A stretch of 64,000 bases of DNA, from positions 248,001 through 312,000 of the forward strand of contig OY970352.1 of the NCBI GenBank assembly GCA_963718105.1, given 5' to 3'. Position numbers and translations under genes: made by a program. The notes below the pieces were generated by a model that was not told the origin of the DNA, made no database searches, and saw only the letters and a list, made by a program, of their open reading frames with translations. The stretch is from DASYKT01 sp963718105. GTDB lineage: Bacteria; Acidobacteriota; Blastocatellia; Pyrinomonadales; Pyrinomonadaceae. Numbering within the stretch: the stretch's first letter is position 1; every line of letters starts with the position of its first letter. Positions 41,809 to 51,299 of the stretch are shown one piece after another.

Positions 41809-43140
41809 ATGCCGCTAAACGTCAGAAGGTTCGGGGCCTCGTGTTTAGTGTTTTTATTATTAGCCGGAGCAGTTTTTGCCCAGGCCACCGGTGCGTCAAG
41901 CACGGAAGATATGAAGCAAAGGCTGGCGCGCGCGCGCGCGTACGTTGCGGTGAAAAGCTACACCGCGGCCGCCTTTGAGCTAGAGAAGATCCGCAAAGAA
42001 TCCTCCGATCCTTCGGTTCAAAATATCGCTCTCATGCTGTTGATGAATTGTTACCTGGAAAAGGGCGATTACCAGCATACCCAGGACTTACTTAACGAAA
42101 CTTTTGCGGTCCTTAAGACTTCTAAAGGAAAATCGTCCAGTTCATATTTCACTATCTCCGGCCAGGTACTCAAAACAGCGCGCACGCAGTTGGAGCGCTA
42201 TAAACAACTTGGTTTAAATGTTGCCGACCCGGACATGCCGGCCGAAGTAACGGCGGAAATTGAAAAGATGCGCGGAACGCTGGAATTGGTCGTCACCCAG
42301 GCGAAAGAGCTGAGCGATAGCAATAAACGCTCGACCGAAGCATTCGGTTTGCTGGAAGAGGTAACGAACGCCCGCAGCACCATGGCGCGTGACGCCTACG
42401 ATGCTACCCGCTGGAAAAACGAAGTTGCCGACGCGCGTGAGCGTCAGGCCAATTCGCAAAATCTGGTGATGAATGTGGTGGACGAGCCCGCGGGCGCAGC
42501 GGCCCCAACCCAAAACAATACTGTTGCGGCAGTTGAGTCTGTTAAGGGCCCAGGCACTTCGCCGGATATTACTAAATTGAGCGCGGCGCAAATAGCTCCG
42601 CCGGTCATAGATGCGGCCTTGAAAGCTCCGGCCAAGCCGGAATCCGCACCCGCGGCCAGTATCTTGAAGGAAACCGGTAACCCTTCGCCGAACGCTGCCG
42701 CGGACCCTAAAACGAATGCCTGGACGCCAAATACGTCCGGAGCGGAAAGCAATACACCGGTTTCTACGGATATCACCGCTAAAACACGCGCTCGCACCTC
42801 CTCTGAAAAAAATTCGACTCCGCAGATCGTGCAATTAACCGCCGAACCTAAGAGCGATTCTTCGATGACATCGGTCGGTTCTCTGGTTGAAATAGCAACC
42901 AAAAAAGTGGCGCCGGTTTATCCGGCAATGGCCCGTAATATGCGGGTCGGCGGCGTTGTCCGCGTCGATCTGGTGGTGGACGAATCGGGCTCGGTTCTTT
43001 CGGCTAATGCCGTTCAAGGCCCGGAGATGTTAAAGCGCGCGGCAATGGAAGCGGTCAAGCAATGGAAATTCCGCCCGGTCATGATCGGCGGGCAAGCGAC
43101 CAAGGCTTCAGGCTTTATCAATTTTAATTTTTCGTTGTAG
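41809..43140 (+). CDS. Secreted TonB C-terminal domain protein
   Basis: The 443-residue product has an AAAGGAGG box 10 bp upstream of ATG 41809 and a signal peptide (FGASCLVFLLLAGAVFAQ). Residues 30-200 are helical (MKQRLARARAYVAVKSYTAA; LMLLMNCYLEKGDYQHTQDL), TPR-like. A Pro/Ala/Thr/Lys linker (about 220-345) leads to a C-terminal TonB-like domain: VAPVYPAMARNMRVGGVVRV, VVDESGSVLSANAVQG and AAMEAVKQWKFRPVMIGGQA. Without an N-terminal anchor or an ExbBD-facing helix it is probably a periplasmic or envelope protein rather than an energy transducer. Function is unknown. Confidence 0.75.
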   Translation: MPLNVRRFGASCLVFLLLAGAVFAQATGASSTEDMKQRLARARAYVAVKSYTAAAFELEKIRKESSDPSVQNIALMLLMNCYLEKGDYQHTQDLLNETFAVLKTSKGKSSSSYFTISGQVLKTARTQLERYKQLGLNVADPDMPAEVTAEIEKMRGTLELVVTQAKELSDSNKRSTEAFGLLEEVTNARSTMARDAYDATRWKNEVADARERQANSQNLVMNVVDEPAGAAAPTQNNTVAAVESVKGPGTSPDITKLSAAQIAPPVIDAALKAPAKPESAPAASILKETGNPSPNAAADPKTNAWTPNTSGAESNTPVSTDITAKTRARTSSEKNSTPQIVQLTAEPKSDSSMTSVGSLVEIATKKVAPVYPAMARNMRVGGVVRVDLVVDESGSVLSANAVQGPEMLKRAAMEAVKQWKFRPVMIGGQATKASGFINFNFSL

Positions 43141-43149
43141 TTTTGACTA

Positions 43150-43290
43150 GGCGGAAACGCGACAGTTATGGAGCGTGTTTTCAGTTTTTAATTTTTATTT
43201 TGAATTAACAGACAGCCGAGTCTGTTTACTAAAATTCAAAACTAAGAATTAAGAATTTTCAACACGCTCCATAACTGTCGCGTTTCTGCC
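43150..43290. repeat. 30-bp near-perfect inverted repeat element
   Basis: The left arm (43150-43179) starts GGCGGAAACGCGACAGTTAT and ends GGAGCGTGTT. The right arm (43261-43290) is its inverted copy with one mismatch. The 81-bp centre is AT-rich. It fills the gap between the TonB-C gene and the M1 aminopeptidase. It has the form of a small MITE or a stable transcript end. Confidence 0.85.
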
Positions 43291-43310
43291 TTTATCTAAC
43301 CACATAATTT

Positions 43311-46232
43311 ATGCTGATAAGAACAACCTTCCTGATCATGCTTACCTTCGCGATGAATTCTGGTGTGTTATCGCAAACAGTTGTGCCGGCAGAAAGCGGC
43401 GTTCCACAGGCGCTCGCGCGGTGGCGGGCGGCGAATTACAGCGATGTTCGATACAAACTGAATATTACCCTGGAAAAAGGCGCGCCGCTGATGAAAGGCG
43501 AGCTGGAAATTCGCGTTACGCTCACCGACTCCGGGGCGAAAAACGACCTGGTACTGGATTGGCGCCCCACGCAGTTTTCGGCCGATAAAGACAAACCGTA
43601 TGCGCATTTCATAGAGGCCAATAATTCGACCGATATCCTCTCGTGGGTGGTCAATGAGCATTTGATCGTGCCGAAAAGCCTGCTAAAGACCGGCGAAAAC
43701 ATCATCAAAATTAAGTTTGCTTCGCCGATAAAAACCAGCGGCGCCGCTGTAACGCGTTATGTGGATAAAGAAGACGGCGGCGAATATGTCTACTCACTCT
43801 TTGTTCCCTCCGACGCCAGCACGGCTTTTCCATGTTTCGATCAGCCGGACCTGAAGGCGAGGTTTACCCTGTCGGTAAAGGCATCTGAAACGTGGAAAAT
43901 TGTCTCAAACGTCGAAGCCGACAAGATCGTAGATTTGCCGCTTACTCACAGCGAAGACTACGCGAAAAAGTTATTTACTACTCATTTCTCTGAGACTAAA
44001 CCCATCAGCACATACGTTTTTGCATTTGCCGCCGGCGACTTTGCCGAAGTTGAATGTAAGGGCGACTCTTGTGGCCGCCCAATGAGCGAAGCGAAAGGCA
44101 GAGAAGGGCAGGCACAAGACCTGCCCCTACAAAAGTTGCCGGAAACACGCATCTATCTTAGAAAATCCCAGCTTGAAAAATTCAAACAGCACGCGGCGGA
44201 AGTTTTTCGCCTCAATCGTGAAGGCGTAAAATTTCTCGAAGGCTATTTTAATTACCCGTATCCGTTTCCGAAATACGACCTGGTTTTGATCCCGGAATTT
44301 CCCTTTGGCGGGATGGAGCATGCCGGCGCAACCTTTCTGCGCGAAGATTCGATTATCTTTCCGCAGGAGCCGACGGCGAATAATTATATTTCCCGCGCGG
44401 GCGTCATCTTTCACGAAGCCGCGCACCAATGGTTTGGCGATACGGTCACGATGCGCTGGTTTGACGATCTCTGGCTCAAGGAAGGCTTTGCCGAATTCAT
44501 GGCCTACAAGACGCTGGAAAAAGTGATGCCGCAATACAATGCCTGGAAAGTCTTTTATGAGCGCAACAAGCAGGCAGCTTACCTGACCGATTCGACCAAA
44601 GGCACAACGCCGATCTACCAGGAAATTTCCAATCTGAGCGCAGCCAAATCCGCCTATGGAAACATTGTCTACCGCAAAGCGCCTTCGTTCTTAAAACAAG
44701 CCGAGTTTTATTTGGGAGAAAATAAATTTCAAACGGCCGTGCGCGCGTTTTTGAAAAAACACGAGTTTAAAAATGCCGGTTGGGAAGACCTGGTCAGAGA
44801 GTTTGGATCTTCGAGCCAGATGGATCTGGCCGGATGGGCGCAGGAATGGGTTAAGCAGCCGGGAATGCCGCTGTTTCGTTTGAAGATCATTGAGAATTCG
44901 GGGTTTGCCAGCTCGATAAATACCAAGACGCCTTCGCAGATCAAATTGGTTTTTTCCCAATCCGACACCCGCGGCGGGGGACAGTTATGGATGCAAAAAA
45001 TGAAGTTCCTCTATCTTTACGAAGACGGGCGTACCCGCATTGAGGATGTGTCTTTTAATAAAGGCGACAAAGAGATAGAAGAACTCTGGGGCATCAATTT
45101 TCGCGGCCAGGAAACAAAGAAATCGCGCAAAGAGATGCTGCCGCCCAAATTCATTTTTACCAACTACCAGGACCACGGTTATGGCATCTTTCTGCTGGAC
45201 GAGAAGAGCAAAAAATACGCGCTTGAAAACATCCAAAATGAAAAGGATGATTTTCTGCGCTCGATGATGTGGGGCTCGTTGTGGGATAGCGTGCGCGAAG
45301 CGGAACTCGACCCGAAAGATTACGTCGGGTTGGTAATAAAAAATCTCGGTGCGGAAAAAGACGAGGTGACGATCGCCGGGTTGCTCGGCCGCGCTTCGAC
45401 CGCGCTCAATTACTATGTGTCCGAAGAACAGCGCGCGGAACTGGCGCCGCAGTTGGAAACCCTGCTGATCGATAAGATATTAGCCGCCCCGGCGACTACT
45501 CAGGGAAGGGGCCAGAAACTCACCTACTACCGGTCTTTTCTTGGTATCGCCACGACGGAAAAAGCGCGCGGTGTCTTAAAAGATATTCTTAACGGAAGAT
45601 TTACCAAACGAGGGCCGCAAGCCAATAACAATACGGATGTTTTGGCAGACGACAAGCCTGCTCCGCCGGAAGACAAACTGCCCGATACTCATGTCGTGAC
45701 CGATCAGATCCCGCTCAAGACAAAAGATAAATTCGACATCGTGACCCGCCTGCTCATCCTTGGCGACAAAGATGCTCCGGCGCTTCTGGCGGAACTGGAA
45801 AAAATGGAAACTTCGGATGAGGCAAAGCGATATGTTTATGCCGCGAAGGCGGGAATCGCCGCCGCGGAGAATAAAGCAAAATATTTTGACGACTTTTTAA
45901 ATAACAAAACCATCTCCGAAAGCTGGATCGAAGCAGCCTTCGGCCCTTTCAATTCGGTCAGGCATTCTGAATTGACGCTGCCGTATCTGGAAAAGGCGCT
46001 GGCGGAACTGCCAAATCTAAAGCGCAACCGGAAGATCTTTTTTGTTAACGGCTGGCTCGGCGCGTTTATCGGCGGGCAGCGCAGCGCGAAGGCTCTGGCG
46101 GCCGTAGAAAAATTTTTAGCCGATAACCCGAATCTGGATAAAGACCTGCGCCTGAAGATCCTGGAAAACACCGACGGACTGGAACGGGCCGTAAAGATCC
46201 GCGTTAAATTCGGCAAGGTAACTGTGGAATGA
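43311..46232 (+). CDS. M1-family aminopeptidase, secreted
   Basis: The 973-residue protein has a signal peptide (FLIMLTFAMNSGVLSQT). The zinc motif is HEAAHQWFGD (residues 368-377), with the third ligand Glu in LWLKEGFAEFMAYKTLEK. FGGMEHAGATFL is the variant of the GAMEN exopeptidase motif. It is a gluzincin of the PepN/TMA type, probably periplasmic, releasing N-terminal amino acids from peptides. The C-terminal 350 residues are the helical ERAP-like region. A 26-residue stretch at about 248-275 (ECKGDSCGRPMSEAKGREGQ and on) is encoded by a repeat inserted in frame. ATG 43311 is the first start after the inverted repeat. Confidence 0.88.
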   Translation: MLIRTTFLIMLTFAMNSGVLSQTVVPAESGVPQALARWRAANYSDVRYKLNITLEKGAPLMKGELEIRVTLTDSGAKNDLVLDWRPTQFSADKDKPYAHFIEANNSTDILSWVVNEHLIVPKSLLKTGENIIKIKFASPIKTSGAAVTRYVDKEDGGEYVYSLFVPSDASTAFPCFDQPDLKARFTLSVKASETWKIVSNVEADKIVDLPLTHSEDYAKKLFTTHFSETKPISTYVFAFAAGDFAEVECKGDSCGRPMSEAKGREGQAQDLPLQKLPETRIYLRKSQLEKFKQHAAEVFRLNREGVKFLEGYFNYPYPFPKYDLVLIPEFPFGGMEHAGATFLREDSIIFPQEPTANNYISRAGVIFHEAAHQWFGDTVTMRWFDDLWLKEGFAEFMAYKTLEKVMPQYNAWKVFYERNKQAAYLTDSTKGTTPIYQEISNLSAAKSAYGNIVYRKAPSFLKQAEFYLGENKFQTAVRAFLKKHEFKNAGWEDLVREFGSSSQMDLAGWAQEWVKQPGMPLFRLKIIENSGFASSINTKTPSQIKLVFSQSDTRGGGQLWMQKMKFLYLYEDGRTRIEDVSFNKGDKEIEELWGINFRGQETKKSRKEMLPPKFIFTNYQDHGYGIFLLDEKSKKYALENIQNEKDDFLRSMMWGSLWDSVREAELDPKDYVGLVIKNLGAEKDEVTIAGLLGRASTALNYYVSEEQRAELAPQLETLLIDKILAAPATTQGRGQKLTYYRSFLGIATTEKARGVLKDILNGRFTKRGPQANNNTDVLADDKPAPPEDKLPDTHVVTDQIPLKTKDKFDIVTRLLILGDKDAPALLAELEKMETSDEAKRYVYAAKAGIAAAENKAKYFDDFLNNKTISESWIEAAFGPFNSVRHSELTLPYLEKALAELPNLKRNRKIFFVNGWLGAFIGGQRSAKALAAVEKFLADNPNLDKDLRLKILENTDGLERAVKIRVKFGKVTVE
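44056..44131 (+). repeat. Inverted repeat inserted in frame in the M1 aminopeptidase gene
   Basis: GTAAGGGCGACTCTTGTGGC then CGCCC on the left, and GGGCAGGCACAAGACCTGCC then CCTAC on the right, form imperfect inverted termini. Each end is also a small hairpin by itself. The element is 76 bp and adds about 26 residues without a stop codon. This GTAGGGGC...GCCCCTAC repeat type is often seen between genes, here in a gene. Confidence 0.7.
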
Positions 46233-46384
46233 TGCTTTTTAGAAATTAGACATTTCTAACATCCTTTTCCGTGATACAAGCGTAAAATCGCTCAAATAAG
46301 CCTTTGGATCACAGTCGACCAGGCCCGTTAAAACGAGTCATTAATTGATATTTCCGGCGGTTCCGCCAACCCTCTCCCCTAATC

Positions 46385-46413
46385 TTGAGAAAAAAGTAAA
46401 GATTTGGTACAAT
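46385..46413 (+). promoter_or_regulatory. Sigma-70 type promoter of the SUF cluster
   Basis: TTGAGA (46385-46390) and TACAAT (46408-46413) have 17-bp spacing. Transcription would start near 46420, about 33 nt before the Rrf2 start. An ACTTAAGT palindrome (46427-46434) lies just downstream and could be an operator. This is the only clear promoter for the following genes up to 56.7 kb. Confidence 0.7.
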
Positions 46414-46452
46414 TAGGTTTGCTTTTACTTAAGTTTTTTGGCTGGGGAGAGT

Positions 46453-46959
46453 ATGAAGATATCGGCACAGGAAGAATACGGGCTGCGATGCCTGGTGCAA
46501 CTGGCTTCGCTAAATGAGGGCGAAGCTCTGACTTTGCCCCAGTTGGCTGAGCGCGAAGGGATTTCCGTGGCCAACGCGGGCAAGCTCTTATGGCTGTTGA
46601 ACAAAGCCGGTATGGTACAGGCGACGCGCGGCACCAAGGGCGGCTATCACCTGGCGCGCCCGGCGAGCGAGATCCGTCTGAGTGAAGTGCTGCGGGTAAT
46701 GGAATCTGACGAGATCGATTCGCACTGTGATAATTACACCGGCGTTTTGGATAGCTGCGTGCACAAAGGCGATTGCGGCATCCGCTCGGTGATAGTGGGG
46801 CTGCACGAAGTGGTGCAGCACGCGCTTTCGCAGATCACGCTGGCGCAGATCATCGGTTCGGAATCGGCCGTTGATGCGGCTTTTCATCAGATCAAAGGAA
46901 TTAACTGGGAACTCGATCGTGAAAAAATCGGGGGCGTGGGACTGAGGATAAGAAATTAA
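46453..46959 (+). CDS. Rrf2-family regulator, IscR/SufR-like
   Basis: ATG 46453 with GGGGAGAG 6 bp upstream gives MKISAQEEYGLRCLVQLASL (168 residues); an earlier in-frame start is less likely. The winged helix covers residues 1-75, with KLLWLLNKAGMVQATRGTKGGYHLARP, the signature of Rrf2 regulators. Three Cys lie in the cluster region: SHCDNYTGVLDSCVHKGDCG (C-x10-C-x4-C), as expected for a [2Fe-2S] or [4Fe-4S] sensor. Placed 1 bp before sufB under its own promoter, it likely controls the SUF genes in response to Fe-S status, as do IscR and SufR. No binding site is proven. Confidence 0.9.
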   Translation: MKISAQEEYGLRCLVQLASLNEGEALTLPQLAEREGISVANAGKLLWLLNKAGMVQATRGTKGGYHLARPASEIRLSEVLRVMESDEIDSHCDNYTGVLDSCVHKGDCGIRSVIVGLHEVVQHALSQITLAQIIGSESAVDAAFHQIKGINWELDREKIGGVGLRIRN

Positions 46960-46960
46960 G

Positions 46961-48400
<1,440 letters not shown>

Positions 48401-48402
48401 TC

Positions 48403-48612
48403 ATGAATTTAGCAATCGAACTAGAACAAGAAGACGACGGACGTTGGATCGCGGAAATAGAAGACCTGAATGGGGTAATGGTCTATGGCGAGACACGTGA
48501 AGAAGCGATCAAAAACGTAAAGGCTTTGGCTTTGCGGGTGATCGCTGACAGGATCGAAAACGGCGAAAGCCTTCCACAACAAATAGAAAGCCTTATTTTC
48601 GAAGCTGCATGA
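48403..48612 (+). CDS. hicB: HicB-type antitoxin (hicBA pair 2, in SUF cluster)
   Basis: ATG 48403, 2 bp after the sufB stop, gives a 69-residue protein: MNLAIELEQEDDGRWIAEIE followed by DLNGVMVYGETREEAIKNVK and LALRVIADRIENGES. This is the compact HicB fold of UPF0150. It overlaps the toxin gene by ATGA. No DNA-binding domain is seen, so autoregulation may rely on other proteins. The frame also opens earlier inside sufB, but that start is not used. Confidence 0.88.
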   Translation: MNLAIELEQEDDGRWIAEIEDLNGVMVYGETREEAIKNVKALALRVIADRIENGESLPQQIESLIFEAA

Positions 48613-48821
48613 GTCAATGGAAATCCGCGAAAGCCAAACGTGTTTTGGCTGCGCTTGAAAGAATTGGATGGCGTGTTAAACGCCAAACAGGTTCGCATAA
48701 AATTATGGAGCATGCCGATTGGCCGGGTTATGTTTTCGCTTTTCATGAAGGTCAGGAAATAGGCGCGAAAATGATGTCGAGAATTGCAAAGAAAACAGGA
48801 TTAAAAGTTGAAGATTTATAG
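48609..48821 (+). CDS. hicA: HicA-type toxin (hicBA pair 2, in SUF cluster)
   Basis: The 70-residue product is a classical YcfA/HicA mRNA interferase: KAKRVLAALERIGWRVKRQT, GSHKIMEH with the conserved catalytic His, FAFHEGQEIG and MMSRIAKKTGLKVEDL. It is intact. It starts within the hicB stop (ATGA) and ends directly before ridA (no gap), so it is fully embedded in the SUF transcript. It is probably co-expressed with sufB. Confidence 0.9.
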   Translation: MSQWKSAKAKRVLAALERIGWRVKRQTGSHKIMEHADWPGYVFAFHEGQEIGAKMMSRIAKKTGLKVEDL

Positions 48822-49202
48822 ATGAAGAAGATTCAAGTGGAAGGAACGCCTGTTCCCAAGGGCCATTACTCACAAGCCATTGTTCACAATGGCCTTGTTT
48901 ATGTTTCGGGCCAGTTGCCGATGGATCTGGTCAAATGGGAACCCGTCGAGGGCGATATCGAAGAGCAGACTGAAAAAGCTCTGCGAAATGTAGAGGCGGT
49001 ACTAAAAGCGGCGGGCAGTGATCTGACCCAGGTCATTCAGATGACGATCTATATTTCCGATGGAGATTACTGGGCCGCGGTCAACGAAGTTTTTGCGCGA
49101 ATAATGGGCGATCATCGCCCGGCGCGCGCGATCGTGCCGGTTAAGGACCTGCATTTCGGTTTAGGGATTGAAATTCAGGCAATAGCAGCGGTGAAAGAAT
49201 GA
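48822..49202 (+). CDS. ridA: RidA-family reactive intermediate deaminase
   Basis: The 126-residue protein matches the YjgF/YER057c/UK114 family: GTPVPKGHYSQAIVHNGLVY, VSGQLPMD and RALRNVEAVLKAAGSDLTQV-type helix, and the C-terminal HFGLGIEIQAIAAV. The usual Arg in RPARAIVPV-type motif is present (DHRPARAIVPVKDL). RidA hydrolyses reactive enamines/imines such as 2-aminoacrylate, which can damage PLP enzymes. A place between sufB and the PLP enzyme SufS is a plausible link. ATGA overlap couples it to the next gene. Confidence 0.9.
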   Translation: MKKIQVEGTPVPKGHYSQAIVHNGLVYVSGQLPMDLVKWEPVEGDIEEQTEKALRNVEAVLKAAGSDLTQVIQMTIYISDGDYWAAVNEVFARIMGDHRPARAIVPVKDLHFGLGIEIQAIAAVKE

Positions 49203-49816
49203 AAGTAAGCATTGTAGTTTTCGACAAATTTACCGACATCGATCTCTTTTTGATGTGGGACCTGCTCAACCGCGTCCGCGCGGAAAACTGGGAAGTAAAG
49301 ATCCTGGGCGAGCGGGGCTTTCACACATCTGCTACAGATATTGAAATCAAAACGCACGGCCGGATCGAAGAAGCCAACGATTCCGACGCGGTGCTTTTTG
49401 TCAGTGGTTACGGCACCCGTGACCGTATCACGGACGAAAACTGGTTAGCGAGATTCAAGCTCAACCCGGAGAAGCAATTTATCGGCTCTATTTGTTCCGG
49501 CAGCCTGATACTGGCCAAGCTCGGATTGCTCGATGGTAAGACGGCAACAACGTATCCAACCACAAGATCGGTTTTGGAAGGCTTGGGTGTCAAGGTGGTC
49601 GAAAAACCTTTTATCGCGCACGGCAATATTGCCACCGCCGGCGGATGCCTGGCGCAGCAGTATCTGATCGGTTGGGTGATCGAAAATCTGGCCGGAGAAG
49701 ATTGGCGCAAGATCGTGCTCAAATCGATCCAGCCCGTCGGCGAAGGTTTGTTTTTTGATGACGTACCTGAATTGGCAAAACTTTATGTGCCGCGGGCAAG
49801 TTCGGCGCTGGTTTAA
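49199..49816 (+). CDS. DJ-1/PfpI (class I glutamine amidotransferase-like) protein
   Basis: The 205-residue protein has VSIVVFDKFTDIDLFLMWDL, the VLFVSGYGTRD segment, the nucleophile-elbow GSICSGSLILAKLGLLDGKT (Cys about residue 99) and HGNIATAGGCLAQQYLIGWV. This is a DJ-1/ThiJ family member close to the isonitrile hydratase/AraC-type DJ domain group. It may be a glyoxalase, deglycase or amidase-like enzyme; the specific reaction is not clear. It overlaps ridA by 4 bp and is 16 bp before the carbonic anhydrase gene. Confidence 0.85.
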   Translation: MKVSIVVFDKFTDIDLFLMWDLLNRVRAENWEVKILGERGFHTSATDIEIKTHGRIEEANDSDAVLFVSGYGTRDRITDENWLARFKLNPEKQFIGSICSGSLILAKLGLLDGKTATTYPTTRSVLEGLGVKVVEKPFIAHGNIATAGGCLAQQYLIGWVIENLAGEDWRKIVLKSIQPVGEGLFFDDVPELAKLYVPRASSALV

Positions 49817-49832
49817 GTTGATCTAATTTAAG

Positions 49833-50528
49833 ATGAGAACAAATAAAACAGATTCACAGCATACGACCCCTAAGGACGCATTGGACCTTTTGCGCGACGG
49901 GAATTTCCGTTTTGTGAATAATCTGAAAACCAATCACGACCTGCTGCAGCAGATCAATGAAACGCGTGACGGCCAGTTTCCTTTTGCCACGGTCTTAAGC
50001 TGTATCGACAGCCGCACTTCTGCCGAGCTTATTTTTGATCAGGGACTGGGCGATATTTTCAGCATCCGGATCGCCGGGAATGTGGTTAACGAAGATATTT
50101 TGGGCAGTATGGAATTTGCCTGTAACATTTCCGGCTCGACCCTGCTCGTTGTGTTGGGCCATACAAACTGCGGCGCCATTCGCGGTGCGTGCGATAACCT
50201 GCAGTTGGGAAATCTTTCCACGCTTCTTAACAAGATCCAGCCGTCTGTGTATTACGAGAAAACGGTAAAAGAAGATCGCAATTCGGAAAATCATGAGTTT
50301 GTCGAAAAGGTCTCGCGGATACAAGTTAAACGCAGCCTGGAAAATATCATCGAGCAAAGCGTGATACTGCGCGAAATGATCGAGAAGGGCCAGATAGGAT
50401 TGATAGGCGCGATCTATGATGTAAAGACCGGTTTGGTCGAATTTTTGGAAGACACTTTTATGCTGGGCGACGTCAAGCATTTTTATCTCGATGTTGACGG
50501 AGAAACGTCGCAGGCCCGATCTTATTAA
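49833..50528 (+). CDS. Beta-class carbonic anhydrase
   Basis: The 231-residue protein carries the zinc site and catalytic dyad: TVLSCIDSRTSAELIFDQGL (Cys, Asp-Arg), DIFSIRIAGNVVNEDILGSM and VVLGHTNCGAIRGAC (His, Cys). It interconverts CO2 and bicarbonate. The sequence is complete, with no signal peptide, so it should be cytoplasmic. It sits 14 bp before sufC, in the middle of the SUF cluster, where it has no known link to Fe-S assembly. Confidence 0.93.
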   Translation: MRTNKTDSQHTTPKDALDLLRDGNFRFVNNLKTNHDLLQQINETRDGQFPFATVLSCIDSRTSAELIFDQGLGDIFSIRIAGNVVNEDILGSMEFACNISGSTLLVVLGHTNCGAIRGACDNLQLGNLSTLLNKIQPSVYYEKTVKEDRNSENHEFVEKVSRIQVKRSLENIIEQSVILREMIEKGQIGLIGAIYDVKTGLVEFLEDTFMLGDVKHFYLDVDGETSQARSY

Positions 50529-50542
50529 ATTATTTATATATT

Positions 50543-51295
50543 ATGTTATTGGAAATTAAAGACTTACGCGCAGGAATAGAAGGCAGGGAAATACTTAAAG
50601 GGTTGAACCTGAGCGTTAAAAAAGGCGAGGTCCATGCCATTATGGGGCCGAACGGTTCGGGTAAATCGACCCTGGCGAAAGTTTTGACCGGGCATCCCGG
50701 ATATCAGGTGATCAGCGGCGAAGTGCTTTATGAAGGCAAAAATTTGCTAGAGCTGGACCCTGATGAGCGCGCCCGCGATGGTATTTTCCTGGCCTTTCAA
50801 TATCCGGTGGAAATCCCGGGGGTGGCGAATGCGCAGTTTTTGCGGCTCGCCTACAACGAAAAGATGAGGCATCTCGGACAGGAAGAACTCGACCCACTCG
50901 AATTTAACGACTATCTGAAAGAAAAAATGAAGATCGTCGAGATGGATAAGAGTTTTGTTAATCGCGCGGTGAACGTCGGATTTTCCGGCGGCGAAAAGAA
51001 ACGTAATGAGATCCTTCAGATGGCCGTGCTCGAGCCAAAACTGGCTGTGCTGGATGAGACGGATTCGGGCCTGGATATCGACGCGCTGCGGATCGTGGCC
51101 GAGGGCGTAAATAAACTACGCTCGCCGGAAAATGCGGTCGTTGTCGTTACCCACTATCAGCGCTTGCTTGATTACATCGTACCGGATTTTGTGCATGTGC
51201 TGGCGGGTGGAAAGATCGTCAAAGACGGCGGTAAGGAATTGGCATTGGAACTGGAAGCCAAAGGTTACGATTGGGTAAAGTCGGCGGGAGTTTAG
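50543..51295 (+). CDS. sufC: Fe-S assembly ATPase SufC
   Basis: The 250-residue ABC ATPase has MGPNGSGKSTLAKVLTGHPG (Walker A), FSGGEKKRNEILQMAVLEPK (SufC-type signature) and LAVLDETDSGLDIDALRIVA (Walker B and D-loop). SufC works with SufB and SufD; ATP hydrolysis drives scaffold rearrangement. The length is normal. sufD follows after 4 bp, and sufB is 2.1 kb upstream. Confidence 0.97.
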   Translation: MLLEIKDLRAGIEGREILKGLNLSVKKGEVHAIMGPNGSGKSTLAKVLTGHPGYQVISGEVLYEGKNLLELDPDERARDGIFLAFQYPVEIPGVANAQFLRLAYNEKMRHLGQEELDPLEFNDYLKEKMKIVEMDKSFVNRAVNVGFSGGEKKRNEILQMAVLEPKLAVLDETDSGLDIDALRIVAEGVNKLRSPENAVVVVTHYQRLLDYIVPDFVHVLAGGKIVKDGGKELALELEAKGYDWVKSAGV

Positions 51296-51299
51296 TTTA

